Part shown: positions 56,190 to 64,000 of the stretch, piece after piece
Numbering within the stretch: position 1 is the first letter of the stretch
How the letters are laid out: each line of letters begins with the position of its first letter
NCBI GenBank assembly: GCA_965262395.1
Contig: OZ253531.1
Coordinates: 682,001-746,000 of the forward strand
DNA: 64,000 nucleotides
Origin: CBDHFF01 sp965262395
GTDB taxonomy: Bacteria; Pseudomonadota; Alphaproteobacteria; Rickettsiales; Anaplasmataceae
Direction: 5' to 3'
Notes under the pieces: generated by a model
The model's database searches: none
Told to the model about the DNA's origin: nothing
What the model saw: the letters and a program-made list of their open reading frames with translations, nothing else
Made by a program: the position numbers and the translations under genes

Positions 56190-57590
56190 ATGTTGCTTAG
56201 GTTTGCTCCTAGCCCCACTGGGTTCATGCACCTTGGTAATGCTAGAATTGCACTTATGTGTTATCTCTATGCACGCTCACAAGGTGGAAAAATTGTTTTA
56301 AGAATTGATGATACGGATACAGCTCGCTCAGAAGAAAAATATGTAAGTCGTATAAAAAAAGATGTTTCGTGGCTGGGGATTAAATTTGATGACGTACACA
56401 AACAATCTGATCGTAATGATGTGTATAGTAATTTTATAAATAAATTGAAAAATGAAGGGCGTATTTATCAATGTTATGAGACAGAAGAAGAACTTTCATT
56501 GAAACGCAAAGCGCAACTTAATATGGGTAAACCTCCTATATATGATCGGTCGGGGGCTCTTGATATTACGGCGGATCAACTGGCGAAATATGAAAAAGAA
56601 GGTAGACGACCTTACTGGCGTTATCAATTAGATAATAAAGGTACTATTAAATGGATTGATGAAGTAATGGGTGAAATATCTTTTACTTCTTCGAAACTTA
56701 GTGATCCAGTTGTAATTAGAGCCAATGGTATTCCAACGTATATGTTACCATCTGTTATTGATGATTTGGATATGGGCATTACGCATATTGTTAGAGGTGA
56801 GGATCACTTATCTAATACGGCTATACAAATACAGATGCTGCAGCATCTAGGAGCTAATATCCCTAAATTTGCACATGTTGCTCTTTTATGTAGAGACGGA
56901 CATAAACTTTCTAAAGGGAAGGGTGAACTTGCTCCAGATCTTAATGAAGATTATGCTGGTATTGGTGAATATAGAGAGCGTGGTATTGAGCCTATGGCAG
57001 TTAATAATTACATATTTAATTTAGGTATCTCTAAGCAATATGAGTCTGTTTCTAGTATAGATCAGTTGGTTTCATTATTTAATATAAATAATCTTACTAG
57101 ATCTAAAATCAATATTAATGTACAGGATATTTATGATAAATTTAATCATAAAACGCTGAGTGTATTCATATTTGATGATATCAAAGGTCGGTTAGAAGAT
57201 ATAGATTGTTCTAATATTACAGATAAAATATGGAATTTGATCAAAGGACATATTAATTATTTTGCCGATGTTAAGCTGTGGAAAAATATTATTTTTGATA
57301 AAATAGATGATTGTAATGATTCGAGTTATGCATATGATGGAGATTTTCTTTGTGCTGCGAGAGATTCACTTCCGGCAGAACCTTGGGGGGATGACATATG
57401 GAAAGCGTGGATTAATAATATTAAGAATGCGATTAATGAAGAGAAAATTGGTAAAAAATTAATACAACTAAGGAAGGCTATAACTAGTTATGAGAAAGGG
57501 CCAGAGATGTCAGATTTGGTGCCATTGATCGGGCGTTCTAATATCTTGCATAGAATAAATAACATAATAAAAAAGCCTTCATCAAGCTAG
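56190..57590 (+). CDS. gltX: Glutamyl-tRNA synthetase
   Basis: A class I enzyme that charges tRNA-Glu (and in many alphaproteobacteria tRNA-Gln). The 466-residue protein has the HIGH-type motif PSPTGFMHLGNARIAL (MHLG at residues 13-16), VRGEDHLSNTAIQIQ and a KMSKS-type motif reading KLSKGKG, where most GluRS have KLSKR. Many alphaproteobacteria have two gltX genes; this may be one of them. Start: ATG 56190. The coding end runs into a hairpin. Confidence 0.93.
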   Translation: MLLRFAPSPTGFMHLGNARIALMCYLYARSQGGKIVLRIDDTDTARSEEKYVSRIKKDVSWLGIKFDDVHKQSDRNDVYSNFINKLKNEGRIYQCYETEEELSLKRKAQLNMGKPPIYDRSGALDITADQLAKYEKEGRRPYWRYQLDNKGTIKWIDEVMGEISFTSSKLSDPVVIRANGIPTYMLPSVIDDLDMGITHIVRGEDHLSNTAIQIQMLQHLGANIPKFAHVALLCRDGHKLSKGKGELAPDLNEDYAGIGEYRERGIEPMAVNNYIFNLGISKQYESVSSIDQLVSLFNINNLTRSKININVQDIYDKFNHKTLSVFIFDDIKGRLEDIDCSNITDKIWNLIKGHINYFADVKLWKNIIFDKIDDCNDSSYAYDGDFLCAARDSLPAEPWGDDIWKAWINNIKNAINEEKIGKKLIQLRKAITSYEKGPEMSDLVPLIGRSNILHRINNIIKKPSSS

Positions 57591-57640
57591 TAGTACTCAG
57601 AGATATTGAGCACTACCACTTATTCAAAGGCTTCGTTATT
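57571..57640. terminator. Hairpin region between convergent genes
   Basis: AAGCCTT (57573-57579) pairs with AAGGCTT (57627-57633), enclosing GTAGTACTCA (57590-57599) paired with TGAGCACTAC (57607-57616) with one mismatch. The outer arms are preceded by A-runs and followed by TCGTTATTTT, consistent with a two-way terminator between gltX and the minus-strand gene at 57694. A second small palindrome, GGAGGAAATCCTCC, follows at 57648. Confidence 0.65.
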
Positions 57641-57693
57641 TTACTTAGGAGGAAATCCTCCAAATAATAATGATGTTGTACTATTATTTACTA

Positions 57694-58512
57694 CTATTTC
57701 TGTACCTGCTCATTATTTGTTTTTTCAGCAGGACTATTCTCAGCAGTAATGGTATCAGTTTTCTGAGCTTCTTCTGGAGCACTAGCATCACTAAGAGCAC
57801 CTAATTCTTTCGCTGCCTGTTTTTTCACAGCTGGTGATAGAGCACCACCACCACTAGCATCTTGCGTTGCTGCTGCTTCCTTCGTCGGAGTTTGCTCAAC
57901 TTGCGTTTCTACTGCTGTTTCCGGCGTCTCAATTGATGCAATATCTGATTTTCCTGCTGTTTCCGGCGTCTCAATTGATGCAATATCTGATTTTCCTGCT
58001 GCTTCCGTCGTTGGATTTTTTTCAACTTGCGTTGCTGCTGCTTCCGTCGTCTCAATTAGCGTTTTTACTGCTGCTTCCGGCGTCTCAATTAGCGTTTTTA
58101 CTGCTGCTTTCGGCGTTGAGATTGGAAATTGTTCTTTTTCCTCTATGAGTGTTTTTAGCATAGCTCCCAATTTTATTTCTTGACTGTTCTTTTCCACTAA
58201 TTTTTGCGTAAGTAATGTGTTCTCCTTGAGAAGATCTAGTGCTCGATTAAGTAGATTTATATTATTATTAGTAAGTTCCTGTATTCTCTGTGTTAATTCT
58301 ACCTTATCTAATTTATGTGCCAGCTGAGCTTCTAATAAGTCTATATTAGGGGTAAGGACGGTTGCTGTTTGTTGTCCGTCTGTCGACACGTCTTTTTTAT
58401 TCATCTCTGTTTTAATATCATATGTTGTTTTGAATGATTCTGTTTTGATCTTGTTTAATCCTCCTTTATTCCAAACCCCTTTGCCTGAAAACATCTTTCT
58501 TATGTAATCCAT
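57694..58512 (-). CDS. Hypothetical coiled-coil, Ala/Thr/Glu repeat protein
   Basis: A 272-residue hydrophilic protein with no recognised family. A heptad-like coiled coil covers about residues 58-128 (ELTQRIQELTNNNINLLNRA and following). The second half is low complexity with short repeats: TPKAAVKTLIE/TPEAAVKTLIE/TTEAAATQVE and two nearly identical KSDIASIETPETA units. No signal peptide or membrane segment. Such a protein could be a secreted effector or cytoskeleton-related; this is not shown. All repeats remain in frame, unlike those of the other repeat proteins here. Confidence 0.6.
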   Translation of the reverse strand: MDYIRKMFSGKGVWNKGGLNKIKTESFKTTYDIKTEMNKKDVSTDGQQTATVLTPNIDLLEAQLAHKLDKVELTQRIQELTNNNINLLNRALDLLKENTLLTQKLVEKNSQEIKLGAMLKTLIEEKEQFPISTPKAAVKTLIETPEAAVKTLIETTEAAATQVEKNPTTEAAGKSDIASIETPETAGKSDIASIETPETAVETQVEQTPTKEAAATQDASGGGALSPAVKKQAAKELGALSDASAPEEAQKTDTITAENSPAEKTNNEQVQK

Positions 58513-58618
58513 TACAACTCTCCATTAATATTTAATAATGATTAATTAACAATAGATTTGATCTTACATTCAAATACTTAATATTTAACTAATAAAATGA
58601 ATAATAAATTAACTATTT

Positions 58619-60253
58619 TTAGGAGTTAATTAACTCTTCTGCAATTATTTCTGCTTCTTTCATAACATTTTTACCAGATAACATTCGGGCGATCTCTAAT
58701 CTTCTTTCCCCTGGTGTTAATTCACACACAGTTGTATAGGTATTAGTACTGGTCTGAGTTTTTTGTATTTTGAAATGACTTTTCCCAATTGATGACACTT
58801 GTGGCTGGTGGGTAATTACTATTACTTGAATATCCTGGCTTAATAGACTGAGTTTTTTACCAATTATGTAGGCCACCTCTCCAGATACGCCAGTGTCTAT
58901 TTCATCAAATATTATAGATTCTACGGTATTAGTTTGCACTAAAATAATTTTTATTGCTAATGTGAATCTAGATAACTCACCGCCAGAAGCTATTGTATGT
59001 AATTCATTCATTTCCATTCCAGGATTCATACTGGCAATAAATAATATCTCGTCAATACCTTCTTTTGTGTATATTCCTTCCATTTTTCTTATGATTTGTA
59101 CTTTAAATCGAGTATTTTGCATTTTTAATTGCTTTAATTCTACTAAAAGGGATTTTTCCATAGCTTCTGCAATAATTCTTCTTTTATCTGATACTTTCAT
59201 TGCTTCATCTAAATAAAGATCTCGTGCCACTTGATATTCATTCTTACTTTGTTCCAAAGCCGAGCAATTGTTATCTATTGCTTCTAATTTATCTTTTGTT
59301 TTTTGCATGTAATTATTTAATTCACTCGGGGGCACCTTATATTTTCGCGCTATTTCACGGATAATGAATAATCTTTCTTCAATATGTTCTAGATTATAAT
59401 CTCTACAAACTAATAATCGTTGTTCAGTGCGGAGTATTGTATTAGCTTCCTGTGCTACCTCATAAGCCTTTTCTAGTACTTCATATACTGGGTTAAGTTT
59501 ATCTTTTTTAGAAATTAATTTTTGTGTTTGATAAATAGTAGATAATATTCCTTTTTCTATTGAATCTTCTGCTTTACTCATTACTTTTATAGTATCTTCG
59601 TACTGAATAGCTTCCTTCCTTTCTATTGACAGTTTGTCCTCTTCTCCGTTTTCTAATTTCAATTCCAATAGTTCATTATATACGTACTCTAGATAATCTT
59701 TTTCTTTCTGAGATTCTTTATACAATTTTTCTTGTTGTTTTACTTTTTTCTCTGAAATTATTAATTGGGTATATAAATCATAAAGTTTTTCTTTCTTTAT
59801 TAATCCATATGTATCTAGCATAGTTGTGTAATTTCCATTACTTAATAATGTATATTGTAAATGTTGACTTAGCACTTCTATTAGTCCGGCTGATATCATT
59901 TTAATAATTTTAATACTTACTGGCTGGTCATTTATATAAGATTTAGTTGTACCACTACTAATAATCACTCTTTTTATTATCATGGTTTCTTCGGGTGCTA
60001 TTTCTATATCATATTCCTCGAGCAATGAACGCCTTTCGTTGTTACATAGGAATTCTGCAATTACTACACCTTTTTCTGTGTTGTTTCTAAGCATTGAGCT
60101 TCCACTTTTTTCTCCCAATAAGAAGCTAAGAGAGGACATAATAATAGATTTTCCTGCGCCTGTTTCTCCGGTTATTACAGATAAATTATTGCTGAACTCT
60201 ATGCGCACACTTTCTATTGTTACTATATTCTGTATTGATAACGAAAGGAGCAT
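58619..60253 (-). CDS. recN: DNA repair protein RecN
   Basis: RecN is an SMC-like ATPase that helps repair double-strand breaks. The 544-residue protein has Walker A GETGAGKS (about residues 29-36), a long central coiled coil, the signature LHTIASGGELSRFTLAIKI and Walker B SIIFDEIDTGVSG, followed by VITHQPQVSSIG. Start ATG 60253. It is in the same direction as, and 64 bp downstream of, the response regulator. Confidence 0.96.
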   Translation of the reverse strand: MLLSLSIQNIVTIESVRIEFSNNLSVITGETGAGKSIIMSSLSFLLGEKSGSSMLRNNTEKGVVIAEFLCNNERRSLLEEYDIEIAPEETMIIKRVIISSGTTKSYINDQPVSIKIIKMISAGLIEVLSQHLQYTLLSNGNYTTMLDTYGLIKKEKLYDLYTQLIISEKKVKQQEKLYKESQKEKDYLEYVYNELLELKLENGEEDKLSIERKEAIQYEDTIKVMSKAEDSIEKGILSTIYQTQKLISKKDKLNPVYEVLEKAYEVAQEANTILRTEQRLLVCRDYNLEHIEERLFIIREIARKYKVPPSELNNYMQKTKDKLEAIDNNCSALEQSKNEYQVARDLYLDEAMKVSDKRRIIAEAMEKSLLVELKQLKMQNTRFKVQIIRKMEGIYTKEGIDEILFIASMNPGMEMNELHTIASGGELSRFTLAIKIILVQTNTVESIIFDEIDTGVSGEVAYIIGKKLSLLSQDIQVIVITHQPQVSSIGKSHFKIQKTQTSTNTYTTVCELTPGERRLEIARMLSGKNVMKEAEIIAEELINS

Positions 60254-60316
60254 AAGATCAATTTTTAATGAGGAAATACTAGTCTATATATACCATAGAT
60301 TTTCATCAACATAAAT

Positions 60317-61699
60317 TCATTTATAACTAAGTTTACTATTTAGATCATTAATACTAATGCCCAGATGTAGAGCGGCTGATTCCTTGTCATCGTTATAATA
60401 CTCAAGAGTTCTTTCTGCAATTTCTTGTTCAATCTTCTTGAGCGTTTTTATATTAAAATCATCTTCTAATAGATTGAAGGTCTGAAGAGGGTCATATGGC
60501 TTGCTTTCTTCATGACGTATTATATTAAAATGATGTGCTTCTAGTTTAGACTGTGAACAATTGGCTACCGCATATTGCACCGTATGTTTAAGTTCCGTAA
60601 CATTGCCAGGCCATTGATATTCCATTAATACCTTCTTGCATTGTTTATCAATAGAATTGATTACCTTGTTATCTGCGGATGCAAATTTATTCATATAATA
60701 GGTTGCTATAGGTATTATATCTGCTTTTCTTTCTGAAAGATTAGGTATTTCTATTGTGAATGGTTTTAGCTCATAAAATAGCTTTTCCTTTAATCTTCCT
60801 TGTTTTACTTTTTTTTCTAAATTATGTTGCGTTGCAATAATCAGTTTTATATCCACTTCGTAGCCAACATTGCTCCCAACGGGTGTAACGACTTTGTTTT
60901 CTATTAAATTAATTAGTTTATCTTGTGAAACATCATCTAAACAACAAAGTTCCTCTATATATAAGGTTCCTTTATGGGCTTCTCTAACCTTTCCAAATAC
61001 ATCGAAATTCTTTCCATTAGATGTAGTTTTTCCGAATAACATGGATTCAATTGATCTAATGTTTTTTGTAGGAGCGAATATAATTGGATATGAAGAGCGT
61101 GCACTTTCAAAATGCATTGCTCTGAATAAAGCTCTTTTACCAACTCCATTTCCTCCTTTTAATAACATTGGAGTATTGGGATTTGTGACAGATAATTTGG
61201 CTTGTTTAATAATTTCTTTTGTACAGATATGTTCACCTGCAATATCCTTGAAGCTAGTTTTTAGTTTGTACTTGCTGCACATCTGTGGAATATCAATCAT
61301 GTGATTGTTTTTTTGTACATTTTCTAATATTTTATCACTAATTTTTGTAATGCCATCTTGTTTTAGAACAAAATCAGATGCTCCGGCCTTCATGCTTTCT
61401 ACAACTTTGTGATTATCTGCCTCAAAGCCAGTTATAACAATAATTGGTAGATCTGGCTGTAATGGTCGCATGAATTTTATAAATTCGATACCATCGATAT
61501 TAGGCATAGATAGGTCTAAAAGCACTAGATCTATTCCCGGATCTTGAGTTGATGTTAAGAAACTTAAAGCATCTTTACTATCTGTTGTAGTTTTGGTATT
61601 GAAATTTAACTTGTCTTGAATTAGCCTATCATACAATTGAACCTGACTTGGTTCATTATCTATTATAAATACCGTTGGCTTATTTAATAGGCTGTTCAT
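60317..61699 (-). CDS. NtrC-like response regulator with degenerate AAA+ domain
   Basis: A 460-residue three-domain regulator. The receiver domain has phospho-acceptor Asp62 (LVLLDLSMPNIDG), Thr90 and Lys113, so it looks functional. The AAA+ domain resembles sigma-54 activators, but Walker A is altered (GGNGVGKR at 182-189), Walker B reads LYIEEL in place of LFLDEI, and the GAFTGA loop that contacts sigma-54 is missing (LFGKTTSNGKNFDVFG instead). A Fis-type HTH is at the C-terminus (ESAALHLGISINDL). It may regulate sigma-70 promoters as R. capsulatus NtrC does; NtrX and FlbD are the closest alphaproteobacterial roles. The first codons are duplicated upstream in a 117-bp repeat. Confidence 0.8.
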   Translation of the reverse strand: MNSLLNKPTVFIIDNEPSQVQLYDRLIQDKLNFNTKTTTDSKDALSFLTSTQDPGIDLVLLDLSMPNIDGIEFIKFMRPLQPDLPIIVITGFEADNHKVVESMKAGASDFVLKQDGITKISDKILENVQKNNHMIDIPQMCSKYKLKTSFKDIAGEHICTKEIIKQAKLSVTNPNTPMLLKGGNGVGKRALFRAMHFESARSSYPIIFAPTKNIRSIESMLFGKTTSNGKNFDVFGKVREAHKGTLYIEELCCLDDVSQDKLINLIENKVVTPVGSNVGYEVDIKLIIATQHNLEKKVKQGRLKEKLFYELKPFTIEIPNLSERKADIIPIATYYMNKFASADNKVINSIDKQCKKVLMEYQWPGNVTELKHTVQYAVANCSQSKLEAHHFNIIRHEESKPYDPLQTFNLLEDDFNIKTLKKIEQEIAERTLEYYNDDKESAALHLGISINDLNSKLSYK

Positions 61700-61910
61700 A
61701 TAAGAATGTAATATGACTGATGAAATATCATCGCATACTGTATTATATCGGTTAACTATATATTAAAACATACTTTCATTTCCTTGAAGAATTGGTCTAT
61801 TTAATAGGCTGCTCATATAAGAATGTAATATGACTGATGAAATATCATCGCATATTGTATTATATCGGTTAACTATATATTGAAATATATATTCATTTCC
61901 TTGAAGAAAC
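61690..61910. repeat. 117-bp direct repeat in the regulator's promoter region
   Basis: GGCTGTTCATATAAG (61690) and GGCTGCTCATATAAG (61807) begin two 117-bp units. Each holds the first codons of the response regulator, its upstream region and the last codons of the carboxylesterase. The upstream copy keeps an ATG and a 17-codon mini-ORF. Confidence 0.93.
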
Positions 61911-62564
61911 TTCCTTGATTACATTGGTGCATATTTTGATGCCTTTTTCATTTATTGAATGCCCTAGTTTAGGTTGGGGGTATAATTTGACGTTTACCCC
62001 ATACATCTTAAGTGCTTTCGCAGCGATCTCCATTCTCTTAAGTGGGACCACATCATCATCTTCTCCATGTATCATGTGGATATCCGGATAAGACTTTATT
62101 TTCCCCTTTAATCTGTGCGGCAACAATAACGCCCCTGAAAAGGCTACAACAGCAGCGATCTGTTTTTCTCTCAACAATGACAATCTAAGAGCTAACATTG
62201 TGCCTTGAGAAAAACCAATTAATACTAAATTATTGTTCGTTAAACCCAGCCTTAACAACTGCTTATCTATAAAATCATTAATGCTTGGTATTATTTCTTC
62301 TAGACCGATATTAATTTCGTTATCATTAAATCTTCCAGTGGTTGCCCAATCATAAAGAGAAAACCATTGAAATCCATCACCTCCCAACTCATGTTTATCA
62401 GGCGCATTGGCTGATATAAAATATGTGGAAGGTAATTGTAGCTTTAATACATTGGCCATCTCCAACATATCTTGACTGTTTGAACCATAACCATGAAACA
62501 GTATAGCAAGAGATTTTATAGGAGTTTTATTTTCTATTTTTAAATAATTTATAAATTTTAGCAT
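61893..62564 (-). CDS. Carboxylesterase/phospholipase (alpha/beta hydrolase)
   Basis: A 223-residue cytoplasmic serine esterase of the phospholipase/carboxylesterase family. It has LFHGYGSNSQDM (oxyanion region), the nucleophile Ser119 in LIGFSQGTMLAL, the acid region HGEDDDVVPL and His in KLGHSINEKG. Similar proteins act on short acyl esters or lysophospholipids; the substrate here is inferred. Its last codons are part of the 117-bp repeat. Confidence 0.9.
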   Translation of the reverse strand: MLKFINYLKIENKTPIKSLAILFHGYGSNSQDMLEMANVLKLQLPSTYFISANAPDKHELGGDGFQWFSLYDWATTGRFNDNEINIGLEEIIPSINDFIDKQLLRLGLTNNNLVLIGFSQGTMLALRLSLLREKQIAAVVAFSGALLLPHRLKGKIKSYPDIHMIHGEDDDVVPLKRMEIAAKALKMYGVNVKLYPQPKLGHSINEKGIKICTNVIKEVSSRK

Positions 62565-62654
62565 ATTTGCAGCGTACTTTGTTGTAGAAATTTGTTGTAA
62601 TTTTTTGTTCTAGATCTATTATACTTCTGACGTGGCTGTTATGTAAATAATTTA

Positions 62655-63368
62655 ATGATAAAACTTAGTTTATTTAAAACTATTAGTACCAGATCCTTAT
62701 TCTTTTTGATGATATTATTTGTTATTTCTTTTTCTTATGGATTGTTTTTGGCAATATTTGACTCTCCAGTAGATTTTCATCAAGGCGAATATGTAAGGAT
62801 AATGTATGTGCATGTTCCTGCTGCTTGGATGTCTCTGGGCATATATGTAATGGTTGCTTTATTAGGGGTTTGTTGCTTGTTGTGGAGCAGTCCATTATTT
62901 GCAATTTTTGCACAAGCCGCTGTTCCTATTGGAATGGTATACAGCATTATTTGTTTGGTAACTGGTAGCATATGGGGGAAACCAACTTGGGGCACTTGGT
63001 GGGTCTGGGATGCTAGATTGACCTCGATGCTGATTTTGTTTTTTATGTACTTGGGACTAATGTTAATTTATATGTTTTTTGATGATAGAGAGAGAGCAGT
63101 TAAAACTGCTTCTATTGCAAGCATTCTTGGTGCAGTTAATATTCCCATAATAAAGTTTTCCGTTGATTTCTGGAATACACTACACCAGCCATCGAGTTTC
63201 ATTAGATCTGGTGGTGTTGCCATTCATAATTCTATGTTGAAACCTTTGCTAAGTATGTTCTTTGCCTATATATTCTTCTTTTTAATTATGTGGATAGTGC
63301 GCACTCATACATTAATCAATAAACATAAGGCTGAAAGAAGAGGAAATACTAACAAAGATACAGGTTAG
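62655..63368 (+). CDS. ccmC: Heme exporter protein CcmC
   Basis: CcmC handles heme for cytochrome c maturation at the inner membrane. The 237-residue protein has about six transmembrane helices and the tryptophan-rich heme-binding motif GTWWVWDARLTSML, plus flanking His in MYVHVPAAW and LHQPSS. The ATG at 62655 is preceded by an AT-rich region. Other ccm genes are not in this window. Its 3' end is in the 137-bp repeat. Confidence 0.96.
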   Translation: MIKLSLFKTISTRSLFFLMILFVISFSYGLFLAIFDSPVDFHQGEYVRIMYVHVPAAWMSLGIYVMVALLGVCCLLWSSPLFAIFAQAAVPIGMVYSIICLVTGSIWGKPTWGTWWVWDARLTSMLILFFMYLGLMLIYMFFDDRERAVKTASIASILGAVNIPIIKFSVDFWNTLHQPSSFIRSGGVAIHNSMLKPLLSMFFAYIFFFLIMWIVRTHTLINKHKAERRGNTNKDTG

Positions 63369-63627
63369 TATGAAGATATTTGTTCTAGTCGAATGAAATA
63401 AACTATAATTGTAGTAACTTAATTCAAGTTACTACTAATGCGATATATCCACATTAAGAAAAATAGTAATATGAGGTATATTGCAAGACAAAGGAACAGG
63501 TTAATATGAAGATATTTGTTCTAGTTGAATGAAATAAACTATAATAGTAGTAACTTAATTTAAGTTACTACTAATGTCATATATCCATATTAAGAAAAAT
63601 AGTAATTTAAGGTATATTGCAAGACAT
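63354..63627. repeat. 137-bp direct repeat between ccmC and yggT
   Basis: CAGGTTAGTATG at 63361 and CAGGTTAATATG at 63498 mark two units 137 bp apart. The first contains the ccmC stop, the second the end of the minus-strand YggT gene. Each holds a perfect 10-bp inverted repeat, GTAGTAACTT/AAGTTACTAC (63411-63435 and 63547-63571), a likely two-way terminator or stabilising hairpin. Confidence 0.93.
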
Positions 63628-63883
63628 GTATTCCGAGAACAAGTACTATAGGCGAGAGGTCTATGCCAGAAATGGTCGGTATATACCTTCTGACAAAAGT
63701 CAGTAATGGTTCGATAGTCTTTTCTAAAACGTTCAGTATCATTCTTATTGTATTGTTGTGTACATTAATTACTCCGAGCGCACCCAACCAGCTCATAACG
63801 AACCATATGGTTATAACAGAGTTGGTCATGCTCAGTACTGTATCCATTAAGTATAAAATAGGATGCATCATTTTATATTCCAA
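63590..63883 (-). CDS. YggT family membrane protein
   Basis: A 97-residue inner-membrane protein of unknown molecular function. It has two hydrophobic segments separated by a polar loop with LEKTIEPLLTFVRRYIPTIS, typical of YggT (EPLLxPxRRxxPxxxGxDLSP), then GIDLSPIVLVLGI. Its last codons lie in the second copy of the 137-bp repeat. Start: ATG 63883. Confidence 0.92.
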   Translation of the reverse strand: MEYKMMHPILYLMDTVLSMTNSVITIWFVMSWLGALGVINVHNNTIRMILNVLEKTIEPLLTFVRRYIPTISGIDLSPIVLVLGIHVLQYTLNYYFS

Positions 63884-64000
63884 AAGTGCTTAATCAATTA
63901 CAATAATAGACATATGCATGCTTATATCAAGAGATATTTTCTTATTGTATGTGATAAAATTATACATGCATAATGAATTAATTATACAGCTTCAGTTCTT

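Noticed and set aside
57867..58148. Plus-strand Leu-rich repeat ORF (LLLLPASQLAFLL)
   Set aside because: Antisense shadow of the Ala/Thr/Glu repeats of the 57694-58512 gene.
1..64000. Insertion sequences or prophage
   Set aside because: No transposase, integrase or phage structural protein was found, and none of the repeats looks like terminal inverted repeats.

Overview
The window looks like chromosomal DNA of an AT-rich, flagellated alphaproteobacterium, most likely an obligate intracellular member of the Rickettsiales. Three things support this. There is a ChpT-type phosphotransferase, a typical alphaproteobacterial signalling protein. The fliL-fliM-DUF6468-motE order is an alphaproteobacterial flagellar order. 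Long-period tandem repeats at gene ends and repeat-rich giant proteins recall Ehrlichia. Genus and family cannot be fixed from the sequence alone; flagellar genes argue against the classic Rickettsia, Ehrlichia and Anaplasma genomes. No insertion sequence, prophage, CRISPR array or rRNA operon was seen.

Layout. 1-4.3 kb: tandem repeats, chpT (-), acnA (+). 4.3-8.8 kb: an accessory stretch with two unrecognised ORFs and five repeat blocks. 8.8-13.3 kb: uvrD/pcrA-type helicase (-), a small hypothetical, prmC, ubiE. 13.4-18.1 kb: a membrane-anchored giant repeat protein split by a frameshift. 18.2-23.2 kb: POT peptide transporter, RDD protein, mlaF/mlaE-like ABC transporter, hydrolase, membrane-anchored methyltransferase. 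23.4-28.4 kb: rimP-nusA-infB-rbfA. 28.4-32.8 kb: 169-bp repeats and a second giant protein broken by a frameshift. 32.9-37 kb: flagellar cluster, pgsA and a MotB/OmpA-like protein. 37-40.7 kb: HAD hydrolase, repeats, proline-iminopeptidase-like hydrolase, rlmB. 40.8-55.9 kb: tRNA-Tyr, tRNA-Gly, tuf and one continuous S10-spc-alpha ribosomal superoperon ending in rplQ and a YraN-family gene. 56-64 kb: gltX, a coiled-coil repeat protein, recN, a degenerate NtrC-like response regulator, carboxylesterase, ccmC, yggT.

The housekeeping genes are intact and tightly packed. The accessory genes differ: three large or repeat-bearing proteins (4.3, 13.4 and 29.0 kb) each lose their frame inside or beside a repeat. 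Many intergenic regions carry tandem duplications whose ends lie inside the flanking genes, so every gene keeps a complete copy while the spacer grows. This repeat-driven remodelling of spacers and exposed or secreted proteins is the most unusual property of the window. The strongest single candidate for new biology is the 13.4-18 kb protein, which carries 13 copies of a Ser-Arg-Ser-Pro repeat resembling eukaryotic SR-protein motifs.
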